Of a DNA stretch of 64,000 nt, positions 35,501 to 45,529 are shown in pieces. Made by a program: the position numbers and the translations under genes. The number at the start of each line of letters is the position of its first letter. The first letter of the stretch is position 1. Origin of the DNA: Doris montereyensis (Eukaryota > Mollusca > Gastropoda > Nudibranchia > Dorididae); the NCBI GenBank assembly GCA_037039925.1, contig JAXRKP010000851.1:133501-197500 (forward strand), given 5' to 3'. The notes under the pieces were generated by a model, which did no database searches, was not told the origin of the DNA, and saw nothing but the letters and a program-made list of their open reading frames with translations.

Positions 35501-38500
35501 ATAAAATGACATAGGAAATGACAAGCTTGAATCTGAACTCATTTATCTATTACGAATTTATCACACAACATTGCCTACATTTTTTAGCCCCTGGATACTA
35601 TATCTTATTATCGTGGCTATGGCTAGCATGACACAGCAAAAGGAACACAACACTTTTTATTTACCAGGTGGTCGCTTGTTGACAGCAGTTGACAATGGTT
35701 TCTTTGTGGTAGCCTTTGGCTTTGCCGGTGATGCACCTGCTACGCTTAACATCCAAGCCGACAGCGGGGCGATTCTTTTTGAGAGGAGAGCTACGTTTCC
35801 TATCTTCGTTTTGATATTTTTTGTCTCCCTTGGCTTAAGGACAAAGTGAAAAACAACATCACAATTATCCCTTATAAAAGCTATCGGAAAAATCATCATG
35901 CAGAAATTTTGAAGATCAAAGAACATAACATACAACTGAAATATCATGACGAAATAGCATTTTGACCATGCCCAAATTCAAATCATTGATGAGACAAACT
36001 TTCATATCCGACTGACAAGAAATCAGTAAGCTTAGTTTTTGTCAGAGTGACGTAATGCGTTCTATTTTCAAACCAAAATGTTCCATCAATTACTCATGTT
36101 CTTCTCAGAATCTAGTCATCAGGTATTTATACTTATCAAACACAAAGACATGATTTTCCATCCTTCTTAATTTGGAGAAAATATTTTTCCTTTCATACCA
36201 CAAGCTTTTAATTTTACTAATGTTAACAGAAAACGCAATGAGAAATCAACTCTGAAACAAGAAAATCCAGCGCTCGCAAGAAGTGTCTTATTTCATTCTC
36301 CATAAGTATGACAAAGCATTACTACAATTTATCTGAAAATGACTTTAAAAGACTAAAAACATTTTCTAAACACCAAAAGAGTTAACGTTAATAAAAAAAC
36401 AAAACACTTCATAATTGTTTGACTCCATTTTCACTCACCATTTCAGGTTCTTCTGGCTCAGATTTGCTGTGCTGTGCCTTTTTGCGGCTTGATTTCCGGT
36501 TCTGATTTTGGAACAGTTACATCATTTGTGGCCATGTCCCAATCCTCATCTTCGTCTACAAGAACAAAATTAATATAAAAATAAAAGTTGTGTACATGTA
36601 TAATTCTTAAACAAAACCACGAGAATCTCCAACAGCACACTACCTGGGTTTCATCCCCAATGCCCTTCCTACCTCCGCCTGAAAGATTCTCTTTCAAATG
36701 TACATTTATAGCGTGACTATCTATCGATGGTATCCACAAACTGGCCAAGTCCGAAATTTCCAATTTTAAGAGAAACAGCTATTCATCTTAACACAAAATA
36801 AAACTACAGTGTGTGAAATAGCAGAAGAAATTTTCTTATAGAAATGCTTCAAAACTATGTTTTATCAAGCTGGCTAAGTTGAGCTTTCATTTTTTATATC
36901 GGCACAAAAGAACCAAGTCAGTTTTCAACTTAATGGGTCGGTCAAGGTACAAATGACTGAGTGCTTTATTTCTTATGTCTCAAAACGGCAGAGTCCAAGA
37001 AGTTATAATAAATTAATTTCAGGTAACAAAATAATTAGCCCATTGGAATAAACATCCCATGCATCTCATGTGTACAAATGTTTTGTATTAAACCAAATTT
37101 TCAGGAAAAGTATTCAGTTTTAGTCTCTCCTGTAAAATTAGTGTTTTTCGAATTAGCCGGTTTGTACCGACACAATCGATATATAGCTTTCAGGGGTTGC
37201 TCAAACCTGCTTGAGTACTTATTCTTTCTTTCTTTTTCAGTTCCCATTTTACCTTTCGGTGTATGGATTCAGATGCCCAAGATGATCTTTCTCCAGGATG
37301 ACCTGTCTTGGCATTTTCGGTTTCCTTCCAAAAACGTTAATTTTCTATGCTTTATTTAGTTCCTCTATTTTGAGTTTAGTAGTTTTCTTCTCTTTCCTTT
37401 TCTGTTTGTTTTCTTCTGTCAGTAATCTCATTTTGGGTATCACTAGGTGATGATCACTAAATATTTCTGTTACTCCGTTTACTCTTGGATCCAATGTACT
37501 GTAAAAAGGAAGCTGCTAACTATTATGTAGTCTATCATTGACTTTTCACCTGTCTTCATATACTCTTGTATATCTGTGGATATCTGTATGAACAAAAAGG
37601 TGTTGGCTATTTTCATGTTATTTTTTAGGCAAAAATCTATTAGTCTCTCTCCATTTGGAGAAGTTGTTTTCTCTCCTTCTTTACCTATTACTCCTCCTAA
37701 TGTTTCTATATTGTTGCCCTACTCTAGCATTTAAATCTCCTAAAACCATTAGTTCCTGTTTGTGTTTAAAATTCTCTGCAGCTACCTGTAAATCGTTTTA
37801 GAAGATATCTTTTTCTTCTTTAGTGGCGTCTTCGTTTGGTCTATAAGTATAAGCTATTAATAATTTAATTTCTCTTCCTTTTGGTTTAATATTTACCTCT
37901 AGTAGCTGTGGGCTTATAAATTTCCAACTTTCTAGTAGCTTTTCATGCCTTTTATGCACTAGGAGGCCTACTCCTGCTCTAGCTTTGACATCTACTCCTG
38001 AGAAGATTAAAATATGATTTGATCCTACATTTTTATTCCTTGTCCTTTTTTGTTTCTGTAATGGCCAAAATGTCTACTTTGAATTTTTACATTTATTGTC
38101 CTAACATTCCATGTTCCAAAAATCACAGTTCATGTTCGTTTCCATGTTTGTCATTGAAGGTCAACAGGCCTTGTTATTTCTGTCAGTATTAACTCCCTTA
38201 GCCTTTGGTAATCCAAGACCGGCCTGCAAGGCAGCAGGCTGTTTTCTGTCAGGGTTAACTCCCTTAGCCTTTGGTCAGCCAAGACTCACCTGCAAGGCAG
38301 CAGGAGACTCGTGGAGGGGGTCGTCTACTCCCCATACAGGTGGTTACCTGTCCACTGCCCGGGAGTATTTATTAATTCATATAAAAAGTCAAAGTAAAAA
38401 TAACGAGAGATGCTACAAGTCTACAGTGAAACCAAAGTCGACATTACTTTGATTATGTCTTAGATTATGGTAGCTATATCTAGGATCCACACTACCCAAC

Positions 38501-41500
38501 CTACATACAAGAAATTGAGAAAGTGCAATCGAGTGCTGTCTGCTTTGCAACAAATAATTATACACTATAGAAAAGGAAATACCAAAACCAATATAAATCA
38601 GTTACAATGGATACCTTTGGAAGAAAACATAGCCATAAATAAAATGAATATTTTCTTTAAAGCTATGCATGGTCAACATTTGTCCCATTAGATCAGCCTT
38701 AAACTTAATACAAGAACAACCAGATCAGGCTTTCAAACATATATGGTCCCATTTTCAAACAGTGATTGTCACCTGCACTCATGTCAACAGAAATTAAACT
38801 CAGCTGCTAGCACTGAAGATTTAAATATATCACTTTAAAATCAAAATTGAATAAATAGTTTAGTAGTTAATTTCTAAATGATGCCTGCTGACAGTTAGTT
38901 ACTCTATGATTGAACAAGTCAATTACTATGAATAAGAATAAGAAGAAGAAGATCAAGCTGAAGAAGAATATGATTAAGATTAAGAATAAGAAGAAATATA
39001 ATTTAACAACACTATCTCTAATCTAAGCCATGATGTCCAAAATTTCTAATGCCTACCCCCCCCCCTCACTTCCTAAGAAATAAATCTTTTACTTTTAACA
39101 TCAATCTACACCTTGGGTCCTACCTTTCTCTTTCTTCACTCCATTCTCTTTCTGAGGCAAAAGCACCACTAGGTTTTTCAGGGGCTGGCTTGTCTTTCTT
39201 GTCTTCTTTGATGTCCTCAGCAACTTTTGCAACCTTTTCTGTTTCTCTACAAGAAGTGTGAAATCAATATATACATTATATAATTCCTATTCTTCAGATT
39301 AAATATATGTGTGTGGACGTAAAATAAAAACATTGGATAGATGATTCATTCATCAAGTTTGCATGTCCACATTTCTCCTTGAGCAGAAACAATATATGAA
39401 AAAGTTGGGTGGAAAGAAGATTCTTCCCATGCTCATTTCTTTCATGAATTTTCTTTCCATCTCTGAATCTGAGTGGCAGTCTTTTTGTGTCTTTGCATGT
39501 TTGTAAGTGTGTATGCATGTGTATATGTGTGTCTACAGTCTATTTCTCCATCTCTGTCAGTTTGGTGGTTTAGCTGTCTGCTTGTGACTGTCAGCCCATC
39601 TGTCTCCTCTCTTTTGTTTGATAAGTCATATTTTCTAATATTTTCTATTAACATTTACTACAGATAATAATAATAATAATTTGAATACTTTTAATCTTCA
39701 CCACTCAGACAGGTTTGGAAAGTGATAAAAACAGAAAGGACAACGTATATTGTCATTGAAACTATCTAAACACGTAAGTCCACATGACATAATTTTTCAG
39801 AAGTAAAAAATGTAATGGATCATCAAATACAGTATCAAACACTATGTTATGCTTTTTGGATTACAATCTAATAGCTGCTTCTCCGTTTTGGAATGCAGTA
39901 AATGGAAAAAAAAACAAAATGAACTTGGTGGAAGAGTTGAACTTTTTGAAAGATCTAAACCAGTTAGTCCACTCCTTGATTTTCGAGGTTAGAGTTTCAA
40001 GGCAGGAAGACAAACGCAAAATCTTTGTTTGATCATGTACACAAAAATACTGTTCAAGGTCACCAATATTTATACAGACATGCAAAGAGCACACGTTTGA
40101 TCGACAAATTTCATATCCCATATATCGTGTTTAGACAGTTTTACAGGCGATATAATGTATAAACGACAGGTTCAAAAGAAATCACAGTACCAAAGAATCA
40201 TCAATCTGATTAATCTGAAGCCTACCTATCTTTTCCATTAACTTGGGGGTAAAGCCACCTTATAGTAAAGCTGTTCTGGCAACAAACCAAATGAGTCTCC
40301 ATGTTGAAGAGCTGCTTCACATCATGCAAGAACAGAGCTCACCTCTGTACCTTGCAAACGCAAGAAGCAATGATTTGTGTGATTCTACAAAGGCAAAAGA
40401 GGAAATTGACATGAGAGAGTGAGGCAGCGTCCATGCCTATATTAAATCAAATGGAAAAAAAATATTGTCAAAAAAAAGCATTGGTCGGCCATGTCCTTTA
40501 ACTTTGCTCTACATGATGATGCTGAAAAGGAATTCACTTAAATGTTTCTTAGTCTTTTCATACGCGTAAAATAATATTAACCCACTCACTAATGGAGCAT
40601 TTTGGTTTCAGATGAAAAATGTTGGGCATTTTGATCCATAATTTAAAAAATCACTGTAATCGTACTATTTGAGTATATATATAAAATCTAAAGCGCTCTC
40701 TTCAGAAAAAGAAGATACTTTTTAGAAGATAATAGTAGTTTCTACATGTGAAGTTTCATTTATTCTGATAAAAATATAAATGAAAAAATCATTAAAATGC
40801 TAAAACAAAAAACAAAATTCAATTTGGAAAAACTATGAGCTGTTTTTTTTTGTGTGTGTAAATTTAGATTTAGGCATAAATTTAATGTTTGGCTTAGATG
40901 ATCCAGCATCACTAAAGATAAGCATCTCATGCTTCAGAATTAGATTCACTTGTAGATTTAGAGCTAATTCTTGGGTTGAAGAATTTTAATCGGTTTTGAG
41001 AGCAAAAAATTATTTACTATTAGAGCCATGTCCGTCTACTTTTGATTTCCTGTAAAGGACGCACTACGGATATGATTTTTATGTTGTGTTTCCATATAAA
41101 TGATTCAACTACGTGTGAGAAGTGCCAATACCGAAAGGTATTGGAAACTAGTAGAAAAAAATAGGAGAAGCAATAACACGTGCCGGTTTGGCAGTCAACG
41201 ATCTATTGGACAAGAACCTATACGTGTTGGTTAATGGCAGTGAGTGAGTTAATGCAAAACAACCATAATCATATAATTCCTTCATTTGAATTGATTGAAA
41301 TATCAAAATAGCAATGAAATAAATACTGTAAAATCCTACTGTTTTCTCACATACTTGCAGTCTGAACATTCTGCTGTGATCTATTAAAAGTAAATAATGA
41401 AAGGGACTATTGCAAGTAACTAGAAAGAAAAAAAACAAGGAACATGAAATTATATAGGTTCCTCCAAACAAACTTTGTTTCATATGAAGATTCCATTTTG

Positions 41501-42613
41501 TTGTTGTCACTGTATGTGAATTACAAGAATCATAAAAAAAACTGACTTAAAGTTTTGCACTGAAAAAAATGTATTTCAAAACTTACTGGAGTAATATATA
41601 ATTTTCTGTCAACAACATCAAAGTTGCATGACTTCTTGACACACGTTTATCTGTCACCTGAAAGGAAGAGCAGGACGATATAATCAAAGTCACGTTGATT
41701 AACATTATTATAGTAATTATGCTTCATTACAGTTTATATTCAGTCCTTTAGAAACACTAGTTTCTTAGTTAGTCAATCTCAAAGTGAATTCACATCACAT
41801 AAGTTAGATGTCTCTGATTTACTTTGAGTAAAAACAAATACCAAAGTATGAGAAAACAATTTGTAAAATGATTTACAATATAACGGATAATATGAGTTTA
41901 CAAAGAATAAAGAAAATAATTAAATGCACGCACAATGAAATAATCTAATAATTATTTTTAAAAAGGTCCACCACAAAACAATGTCATAATATGAATATTT
42001 TATGTGAGTAATTTATTGACTTGTCCATCTTTTTTCATGTTAAATTATTTTTTTATGCTACAAATAATATTAATTACTAAGTAAATGATTCACACTGCAC
42101 CTTCTCACACAATTCTGTGGAGACACTGAGGACAAATGTATGTCCTATTACCCACAAACCTTAAAAGACATTTCATACTTTAGAGAGTTCTCAAGCAGTC
42201 ATGCTTTCATACATTTCATGCATAGGTCTCATAAGAATAAGAGTCATTAGAGAACTCTTTCGTTGATCCTCAGAGCGATTTCAAATTTTGAGAAGGATTT
42301 GCTCATTGGCGGAAACAAAATTTCTAGAGGTAGCTAGCTATCTCAGTCCTACCTCAGTCTTTTCTAGGACATGTGTGGTTTTTAATTATTGAGGGGCAGA
42401 AAATTTTTTGACTGTGCGCAGGAATCCTTCTCACATTTTGTTTACTGACAACTTTTAATACATTTCCTGACCACAAAATTAGCATTACAGAAAGTGAAAA
42501 GACAACAGAGTGGTTACCTGAAGGAATTGCCCACGGCCAATTAAAGTTTGTTCCTCTGGGACCTCGATGACTAAGTCTCCCCCGACCTCTAGGAGACATA
42601 TTCCAGACATCAT
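23774..42613 (-). CDS. APLF: APLF-like DNA repair factor: FHA, PBZ zinc finger and acidic tail (gene span, about twelve exons)
   Basis: APLF is a nuclear scaffold and histone chaperone for double-strand-break repair. Its FHA domain binds phosphorylated XRCC1/XRCC4, its PBZ finger binds poly(ADP-ribose), and its acidic tail binds core histones. Exons in transcription order are 42518-42613, 41587-41657, 40226-40384, 39124-39246, 36439-36555, 35665-35828, 34631-35158, 33961-34116, 30900-31153, 26059-26150, 25672-25736 and 23774-23983. The FHA domain is read from IGRG, RVSRSHA and GDSFGLL. One PBZ finger (CQYGAKCYRKNPVHF, then CHPGD) is split between two exons. The C-terminus has YDYNDSFIDD and ARDAKKFIKNKK, close to vertebrate APLF. 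Unlike human APLF there is one recognised PBZ finger and a long linker of acidic and lysine/arginine blocks. Frame-breaking indels occur in many exons. The promoter is not visible; an acceptor-like CTTTTCCCCAG before the ATG exon suggests a 5' UTR intron. Confidence 0.85.
24165..24350 (+). mobile_element. LINE 3' fragment (C-terminal end of RT ORF)
   Basis: Broken frames read GHRKRGRP, then LKNLGMSWKEIEKMAQG and RALVAGVCPTRGDGAS. This is the terminal signature of many invertebrate LINE ORF2 proteins (GRPxxxWRR, W-x-E-x-AQDRxxWR). It is followed by a TGATGATG-type end. Confidence 0.65.
24418..24720 (-). mobile_element. tRNA-derived SINE (family B), copy 2
   Basis: On the - strand the head reads GACGCGATGGTCCAGAGTTA, GTTTGCCTCTCAAC and GTGGGTTCCCGCCC (B-box-like). 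The body shares blocks with 6500-6745. An internal poly-C/poly-A junction is at 24607-24624. Confidence 0.65.
25048..25072 (+). other. G-quadruplex motif
   Basis: Four G runs of 4, 5, 5 and 3 with loops of 1, 3 and 4 bases. It lies between the last and penultimate APLF-like exons, on the strand opposite to that gene. Confidence 0.6.
25672..25736 (-). CDS. APLF: APLF-like exon 11
   Basis: Short exon between TTTTAG and GTATGT, reading KDKDSNKTASEKPSRPQRST and A. It joins in phase to both neighbours. Confidence 0.7.
26059..26150 (-). CDS. APLF: APLF-like exon 10 (second half of PBZ)
   Basis: With one A restored it reads KNPVHFRTYCHPGDSSYDED and EDKPSSRDTS. The KNPxHF and HPGD motifs complete the PBZ finger begun in exon 9; the two His pair with the two Cys of CQYGAKC for zinc. 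Confidence 0.9.
26531..28990 (-). mobile_element. CR1/L2-like LINE, 5'-truncated, with (ATT)n tail
   Basis: Read on the - strand: a linker with WFTLEIKDAKQLRRRVEAKW near 28790, then ELPDTFGDFFSNKIDQIRTE, NYRPVSNLPFLSKILEEIVL, FQSAYQANRSTETDLLRVLN, LDLSAVFDTINHHILL and the catalytic box QYADDTQLY near 27690. A C-terminal tail follows with SFTYYGPFVWNALPQSVRES. The 3' end is CCTAGAGCCTTACCC and an (ATT)n run at 26531-26560. Several frameshifts and stops show that it is inactive; the endonuclease domain is missing. Confidence 0.88.
28991..30899. other. APLF-like intron sequence
   Basis: AT-rich, with no exon recognised. Stretches such as 29380-29480 and 29560-29700 share repeated phrases (AAACTAAACTGTAAAA, GACAAAGCATTATA, GCATATAAAATCAAA), suggesting a degenerate local duplication of about 180 bp. 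Confidence 0.4.
30900..31153 (-). CDS. APLF: APLF-like exon 9 (basic/acidic, first half of PBZ)
   Basis: Reads VKKPVKARASPRGPSKKGKK, then KTPRRTAKSFSDDDDED, then EDDEPYVPRPSKRRG and, after a G-run shift, SDESEDEKKRRREPCQYGAK with CYR at the end. The CxYGxxCYR half of the zinc finger ends at the donor and continues in the exon at 26150. Confidence 0.85.
31600..33895 (+). mobile_element. CR1/L2-like LINE, 5'-truncated, with (ATT)n tail
   Basis: Reads KTITFRKNKALNMSDLKKAI, SKWYNPSIREAK, EKIVFNRIKTHI, AKFQSAYKKAHSKETALIRF, the catalytic-box remnant LYANDTNLH near 32970, FGSKYTLQKINV and GTAPEYLAEL. It ends with AAGCGCTGAGCATTTCTATG and (ATT)n at 33877-33894. There are many stops and shifts, and the YADD box is mutated to YAND. 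It lies in an APLF-like intron, antisense to that gene. Confidence 0.85.
33961..34116 (-). CDS. APLF: APLF-like exon 8 (acidic linker)
   Basis: After acceptor CTCTCAG it reads DDPMIEEALEDFASERDEED and LNEEKDSDF, then, in a shifted frame, MDGMDDSGSDWDKKKRILK. The donor is GTTAGT. Confidence 0.6.
34631..35158 (-). CDS. APLF: APLF-like exon 7 (long acidic/basic block)
   Basis: About 176 codons. Acidic runs (SEDDNDEEEEN; LEDDEEEEDFDENISDDDD; EDFSDDDDDDEDY; SDDDDDEN; DFNDDDDDDDYEN) alternate with basic runs (KKKKPKTPKKSPRGKGKRGG; TPARRRRRNQ). Frame changes fall in the poly-A and GAT repeats. This is low-complexity, probably disordered and nuclear. It may hide a further intron. Confidence 0.7.
35665..35828 (-). 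CDS. APLF: APLF-like exon 6 (basic linker)
   Basis: Reads GDKKYQNEDRKRSSPLKKNR, then, in a shifted frame, SPAKPKATTKKPLSTAVNKR and PPG. The end joins exactly to the next exon (G|GT). An alternative acceptor at 35833 is possible. Confidence 0.6.
36439..36555 (-). CDS. APLF: APLF-like exon 5 (acidic linker)
   Basis: Joins in phase to exon 4 as KDEDEDWDMATNDVTVPKSE, then, after a homopolymer shift, SRKKAQHSKSEPEEPEM. The donor is GTGAGT. Confidence 0.65.
37224..38362 (-). mobile_element. Internally deleted RTE-like LINE: 5' monomers, endonuclease and 3' tail, no reverse transcriptase
   Basis: The - strand sequence starts CCGGGCAGTGGACAGG and carries two 5' monomers. It continues with an endonuclease-like region similar to 7190-7510 of the longer copy, ending about AATAAAGCAT near 37350. 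It then jumps to the 3' terminal block AATGCCAAGACAGG, CATACACCGAAAGG and (GAAA)n, which matches 9465-9585. The flanks GAGTACTTATT (37213-37223) and GAGTATTTATT (38363-38373) form an 11-bp target duplication with one mismatch. Confidence 0.85.
38190..38315 (-). repeat. 5'-UTR monomers of the deleted RTE-like element (about 2 units)
   Basis: On the - strand, two units of about 62 bp, each with CTGCTGCCTTGCAGG and GGCTAAGGGAGTTAA. They match the four-unit array at 6810-7080. Confidence 0.8.
38430..38870 (+). mobile_element. LINE fragment (jockey/CR1-type RT C-terminus)
   Basis: Broken frames read DPHYPTYIQEIEKVQSSAV, CFATNNYT, INQLQWIPLEENIAINKMNI and FFKAMHGQ. This matches the WDPHxxxxIxxLExVQRxAARF and W-x-L-x-x-R-R-x-x-x-R-L-x-x-x-x-K signature of LINE reverse transcriptase ends. 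It lies directly beside the deleted RTE-like element. Confidence 0.65.
38930..39000. repeat. Degenerate (AAGAAT/GAA)n tract
   Basis: Imperfect purine-rich repeats (AATAAGAATAAGAAGAAG and variants). This may be the tail of the preceding LINE fragment. Confidence 0.6.
39124..39246 (-). CDS. APLF: APLF-like exon 4 (charged linker)
   Basis: A Lys/Glu/Pro-rich segment between CTTGTAG and GTAGGA. The likely reading begins ETEKVAKVAEDIKED, includes KDKPAPEKPSGAFASERE and ends in a frame compatible with the following acidic exon. There is no domain similarity; assignment rests on splice phase and composition. Confidence 0.6.
40226..40384 (-). CDS. APLF: APLF-like exon 3 (FHA end)
   Basis: Reads NHTNHCFLRLQ and, in the same frame, LQHGDSFGLLPEQLYYKV, matching the THTNPCF and GDSF strands of the APLF FHA domain. 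An in-frame TGA at 40322-40324 lies between them, near a family Trp-Cys pair. The frame also shifts after YYKV. Confidence 0.8.
40385..41586. other. APLF-like intron
   Basis: AT-rich sequence between FHA exons 2 and 3, with no repeat family recognised. Confidence 0.4.
41587..41657 (-). CDS. APLF: APLF-like exon 2 (FHA core)
   Basis: Reads VTDKRVSRSHAT, then, after restoring one T in a T run, DVVDRKLYITP. The R and S of RVSRSHA are the phosphothreonine-binding residues in FHA domains. Confidence 0.88.
42518..42613 (-). CDS. APLF: APLF-like exon 1 (start, FHA)
   Basis: Thirty-two codons from ATG at 42613-42611, reading MMSGICLLEVGGDLVIEVPE and then EQTLIGRGQFLQ. IGRG is the classic FHA start. 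The donor is GTAACC. The exon may extend upstream as 5' UTR to an acceptor near 42642. Confidence 0.85.
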
Positions 42614-42685
42614 TTGGGACAAAGTCTTGTTTAACTGGGGAAAAGAGGTTTAAAAAATAACATGTTACTTATACATTAAGTGTAT

Positions 42686-42824
<139 letters not shown>

Positions 42825-43369
42825 CATTGTAAACCTAGAAGATTGAGCTATGTGATAAACTATTATTACTCCTACTTTTTTCACTTCCCCCTTATAAAGT
42901 TCACAAAAGCATTTAAGTTGTCCCTGTAAATCAATTCAGGTGTTTGAGGTCAGATTAAGCAGTGTGATACAATTTTGACATGCATACCATACCATTTCTC
43001 TCTGTTAGTAATTAGTGGTGCAAAACGCATCAAAAGGATGAGGATGGTGCTACTATTGAGATGAAATAATAAAGTTAAAAATGAATATTTGAGATTAGGG
43101 AGCTGGGTCATGATATCACATGGTCTGTTTGTTGACTAATTAGATGTGATATCACATCAAATTACCCAATTGTAGCACATGTATGCGTAGCATAGAGGCC
43201 TAGACCAGACTACAAGGTCTAGATCAACAATGCAGGGCTCATAGGACTCTGGAATCCCAAAATTTAAGGAGATTTTCTGGGTTGACTCATTGAAATTTAC
43301 CCAATCCACAATATGCAGTGATTTCAGGGTGAACCAAGAGGAAACAGTAAGATGAAAGATGGGGGGGGC

Positions 43370-44395
43370 TCCTGAAGTGATTTTGTTTGCTTTTGAGTTG
43401 AATTTGGGTTTTCCTTTTAGTATTATATGAGTAACTGTCAAAATATAATCATTCCATATCATTGAAAAGTTTGTATCCTCTTTGGTTGTCATGGAAATGA
43501 CTGCCATCTTGAATTTTGACCCATTATTCAAAATCTATCTCACCACTTAGTTATGAATAAAACCACTCAAAACCTGTGCAGGTCATATTTTCGATTTATT
43601 ATCTAAAGAGTGACGTCAGGTTTGTTAGATATTTTCGATAGATTTTAAAAGAAAATTAAAAAAAATAATACCATGGCATGTTTATTACAACAAAAATATA
43701 CTCAAAAAAATTTACAAGATTTCAATAAATCCCAATGTCATTCTATTAGTATTGACACAAGGAACCTGTGTGCCAAACATATACAAATTGGTCGGTAAAT
43801 GACTGAGGAGATAAAATTTTAGTGTGAAAAAAATGTTTCGAGAAAAAACGCAAGTAAAGAAATTAAAAGAATACATAACACAAAACAAGATGCTTCGGAT
43901 GGGTTACCCATCTTGAAGCAGCCCCCTTACTCTTTCGACAGTCTCTGGCATTGTTACAAATGTAAGAGGATTGTAAAGCCTAGGTTTAGATGTGCACCGT
44001 TGTGAAAGTAAATGTGAAAATGACTAATTTTTGTAAATATTCCTCTTTTCCTATATGTGCGGGTATTTACAATCACATCGAATGCGTGCCATCTCCTCTT
44101 ATGCCACTCAGCGTTTGAACAAGTCGGCGAGTGGCTTGTTGATAACAAAAGGCGGAATACCATGCTGCCAAATTTGGCGATTAGCTGCCATACTACACAG
44201 ATTTTCAGTGCTATCTTCTCAGTCAGTGATGTAAATTGATGTAAATTTTAAAATTATTTTTAACTAGTATAACTACTACGGTACATTTTGTAACAAAATA
44301 AAAAAAAAGTCAAGTGGACATTTTTCTGCCATAAACTTGTAGATAAATGATCGTTCAACCTGAATATACAAAGAACAGAAAATCAACATTTTGGT
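43370..44395 (-). repeat. Unclassified interspersed repeat, copy 2 (inverted relative to copy 1)
   Basis: The reverse complement aligns along its length with 188-1240. Shared landmarks include TGGCAGAAAAATGTCCAC, ACAATGCCAGAGACTGTC, GTAAGGGGGCTGCT, TTTGGCACACAGGTTCC, CTGCACAGGTTTTGAGTG and GACAGTTACTCAT. Similarity to other fragments continues beyond the end (43300-43370). The open frames inside it do not match between the two copies. Confidence 0.75.
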
Positions 44396-45529
44396 CCCAA
44401 ACTGGCCAATGAAGGGCGCAACTCCCCCCCCGAGCTATTTTGTTGGGAGGATTTTAAGTGAGTCAAGCACACCATCTAAATTTTCCCCATGAGCAAATTT
44501 CAATAATTATTGAACATAACATATGCCAAACCAGCTTTAGATATATTTTGTGAAATCCAATTTCCATCGAAATAAAACCTTGTTTTATAAACAATAATCT
44601 ATCTGAACCAAAGTTACGGCTAAAAATTCCAAACAGCAGACATTGTATTCTTTGTAACTATTGTCAGATGTGGTAAATTAAAATTTTTGATCTTTACAAA
44701 CCAAGGGCTGAACATTACATTACTGTTGAGCAATACAGTAGCTTGTGCAAACCGCCCTGTATTTCCATTCACCACGGCGCGAATCACAGATTTCACAAAT
44801 TTTGGTCCTATTCACCTTGCCCCCTCTCCTCTATACAACGTAGTAGCATAATATGGCTTACACCATTGGACAGGTTTATTCAAGCCCTTTCCAACCAAGT
44901 GTGTTGTGATAGGGAATGTGTAATTCTGTAGTGACCGCATAAATGCCCGGTGCTTGGGAAGCAGACAAAACAATTTGGGGTAGGCCTATTTCTGTGAAGT
45001 TGGGTTTCCCTAGTGACTTGTAAATTTTATCTAGGATTTGAAGCTTCTTTTGTAAATCATTTCCTGGTTTATTCATTTTTATTTTCAAGATGTAGATCTG
45101 TATGTAGCTGTACAAAATTCAAGTTGTTGCTATGGAGGTTAAGAGAAAAAGGACCTAATCCAGCGTTTCCTCATTAACAAGCATAATCCACGCTACAATC
45201 ATGTGACTTATTTAATCACGAGACCTATGACTTAGGCAATTATGAAAATTTGGATGAGAAAAACTAGATAAAGAATAGCCTCATCCAATGGGACCAATGT
45301 GTGAATAAATTAACATGAATCTTACAACTCCTTCGATTCATAACCCTCATGTTAAAATTAAGACAACAGACAAGGCTAAAGATTCATAGCCAGATCATTT
45401 GTTTTGGAAAAGTCATCAGCTGTACGAAAAATTTAATGCGAGATAAAGGGACACCTGGAAAACATTTTAAAAGCTCTTTAACACTGAGGTGATGACAGTG
45501 CGGATGGGTTGACCGTCTCTCGCCATGAA
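44396..45529. other. Spacer with no recognised gene
   Basis: AT-rich sequence upstream of the APLF-like gene. There is a poly-C run at 44425-44432. No domain or splice structure was supported. Confidence 0.4.

Noticed and set aside
35750..35800. Possible Ku-binding motif (KRIAPLSAWML) in APLF-like exon 6
   Set aside because: It is read in a frame that competes with a more plausible charged frame (KRSSPLKKNR), and the spacing differs from the RxxPxW-type motif of vertebrate APLF. Transcript data are needed before it is claimed.
40322..40324. TGA as selenocysteine in the APLF-like FHA domain
   Set aside because: No selenoprotein is known in this family and no SECIS element was recognised; a substitution or sequencing error is far simpler.
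43157..43531. 124-residue open frame on the - strand
   Set aside because: It overlaps the unclassified repeat; the equivalent frame is broken in the copy at about 1100-1240 and no domain is visible.
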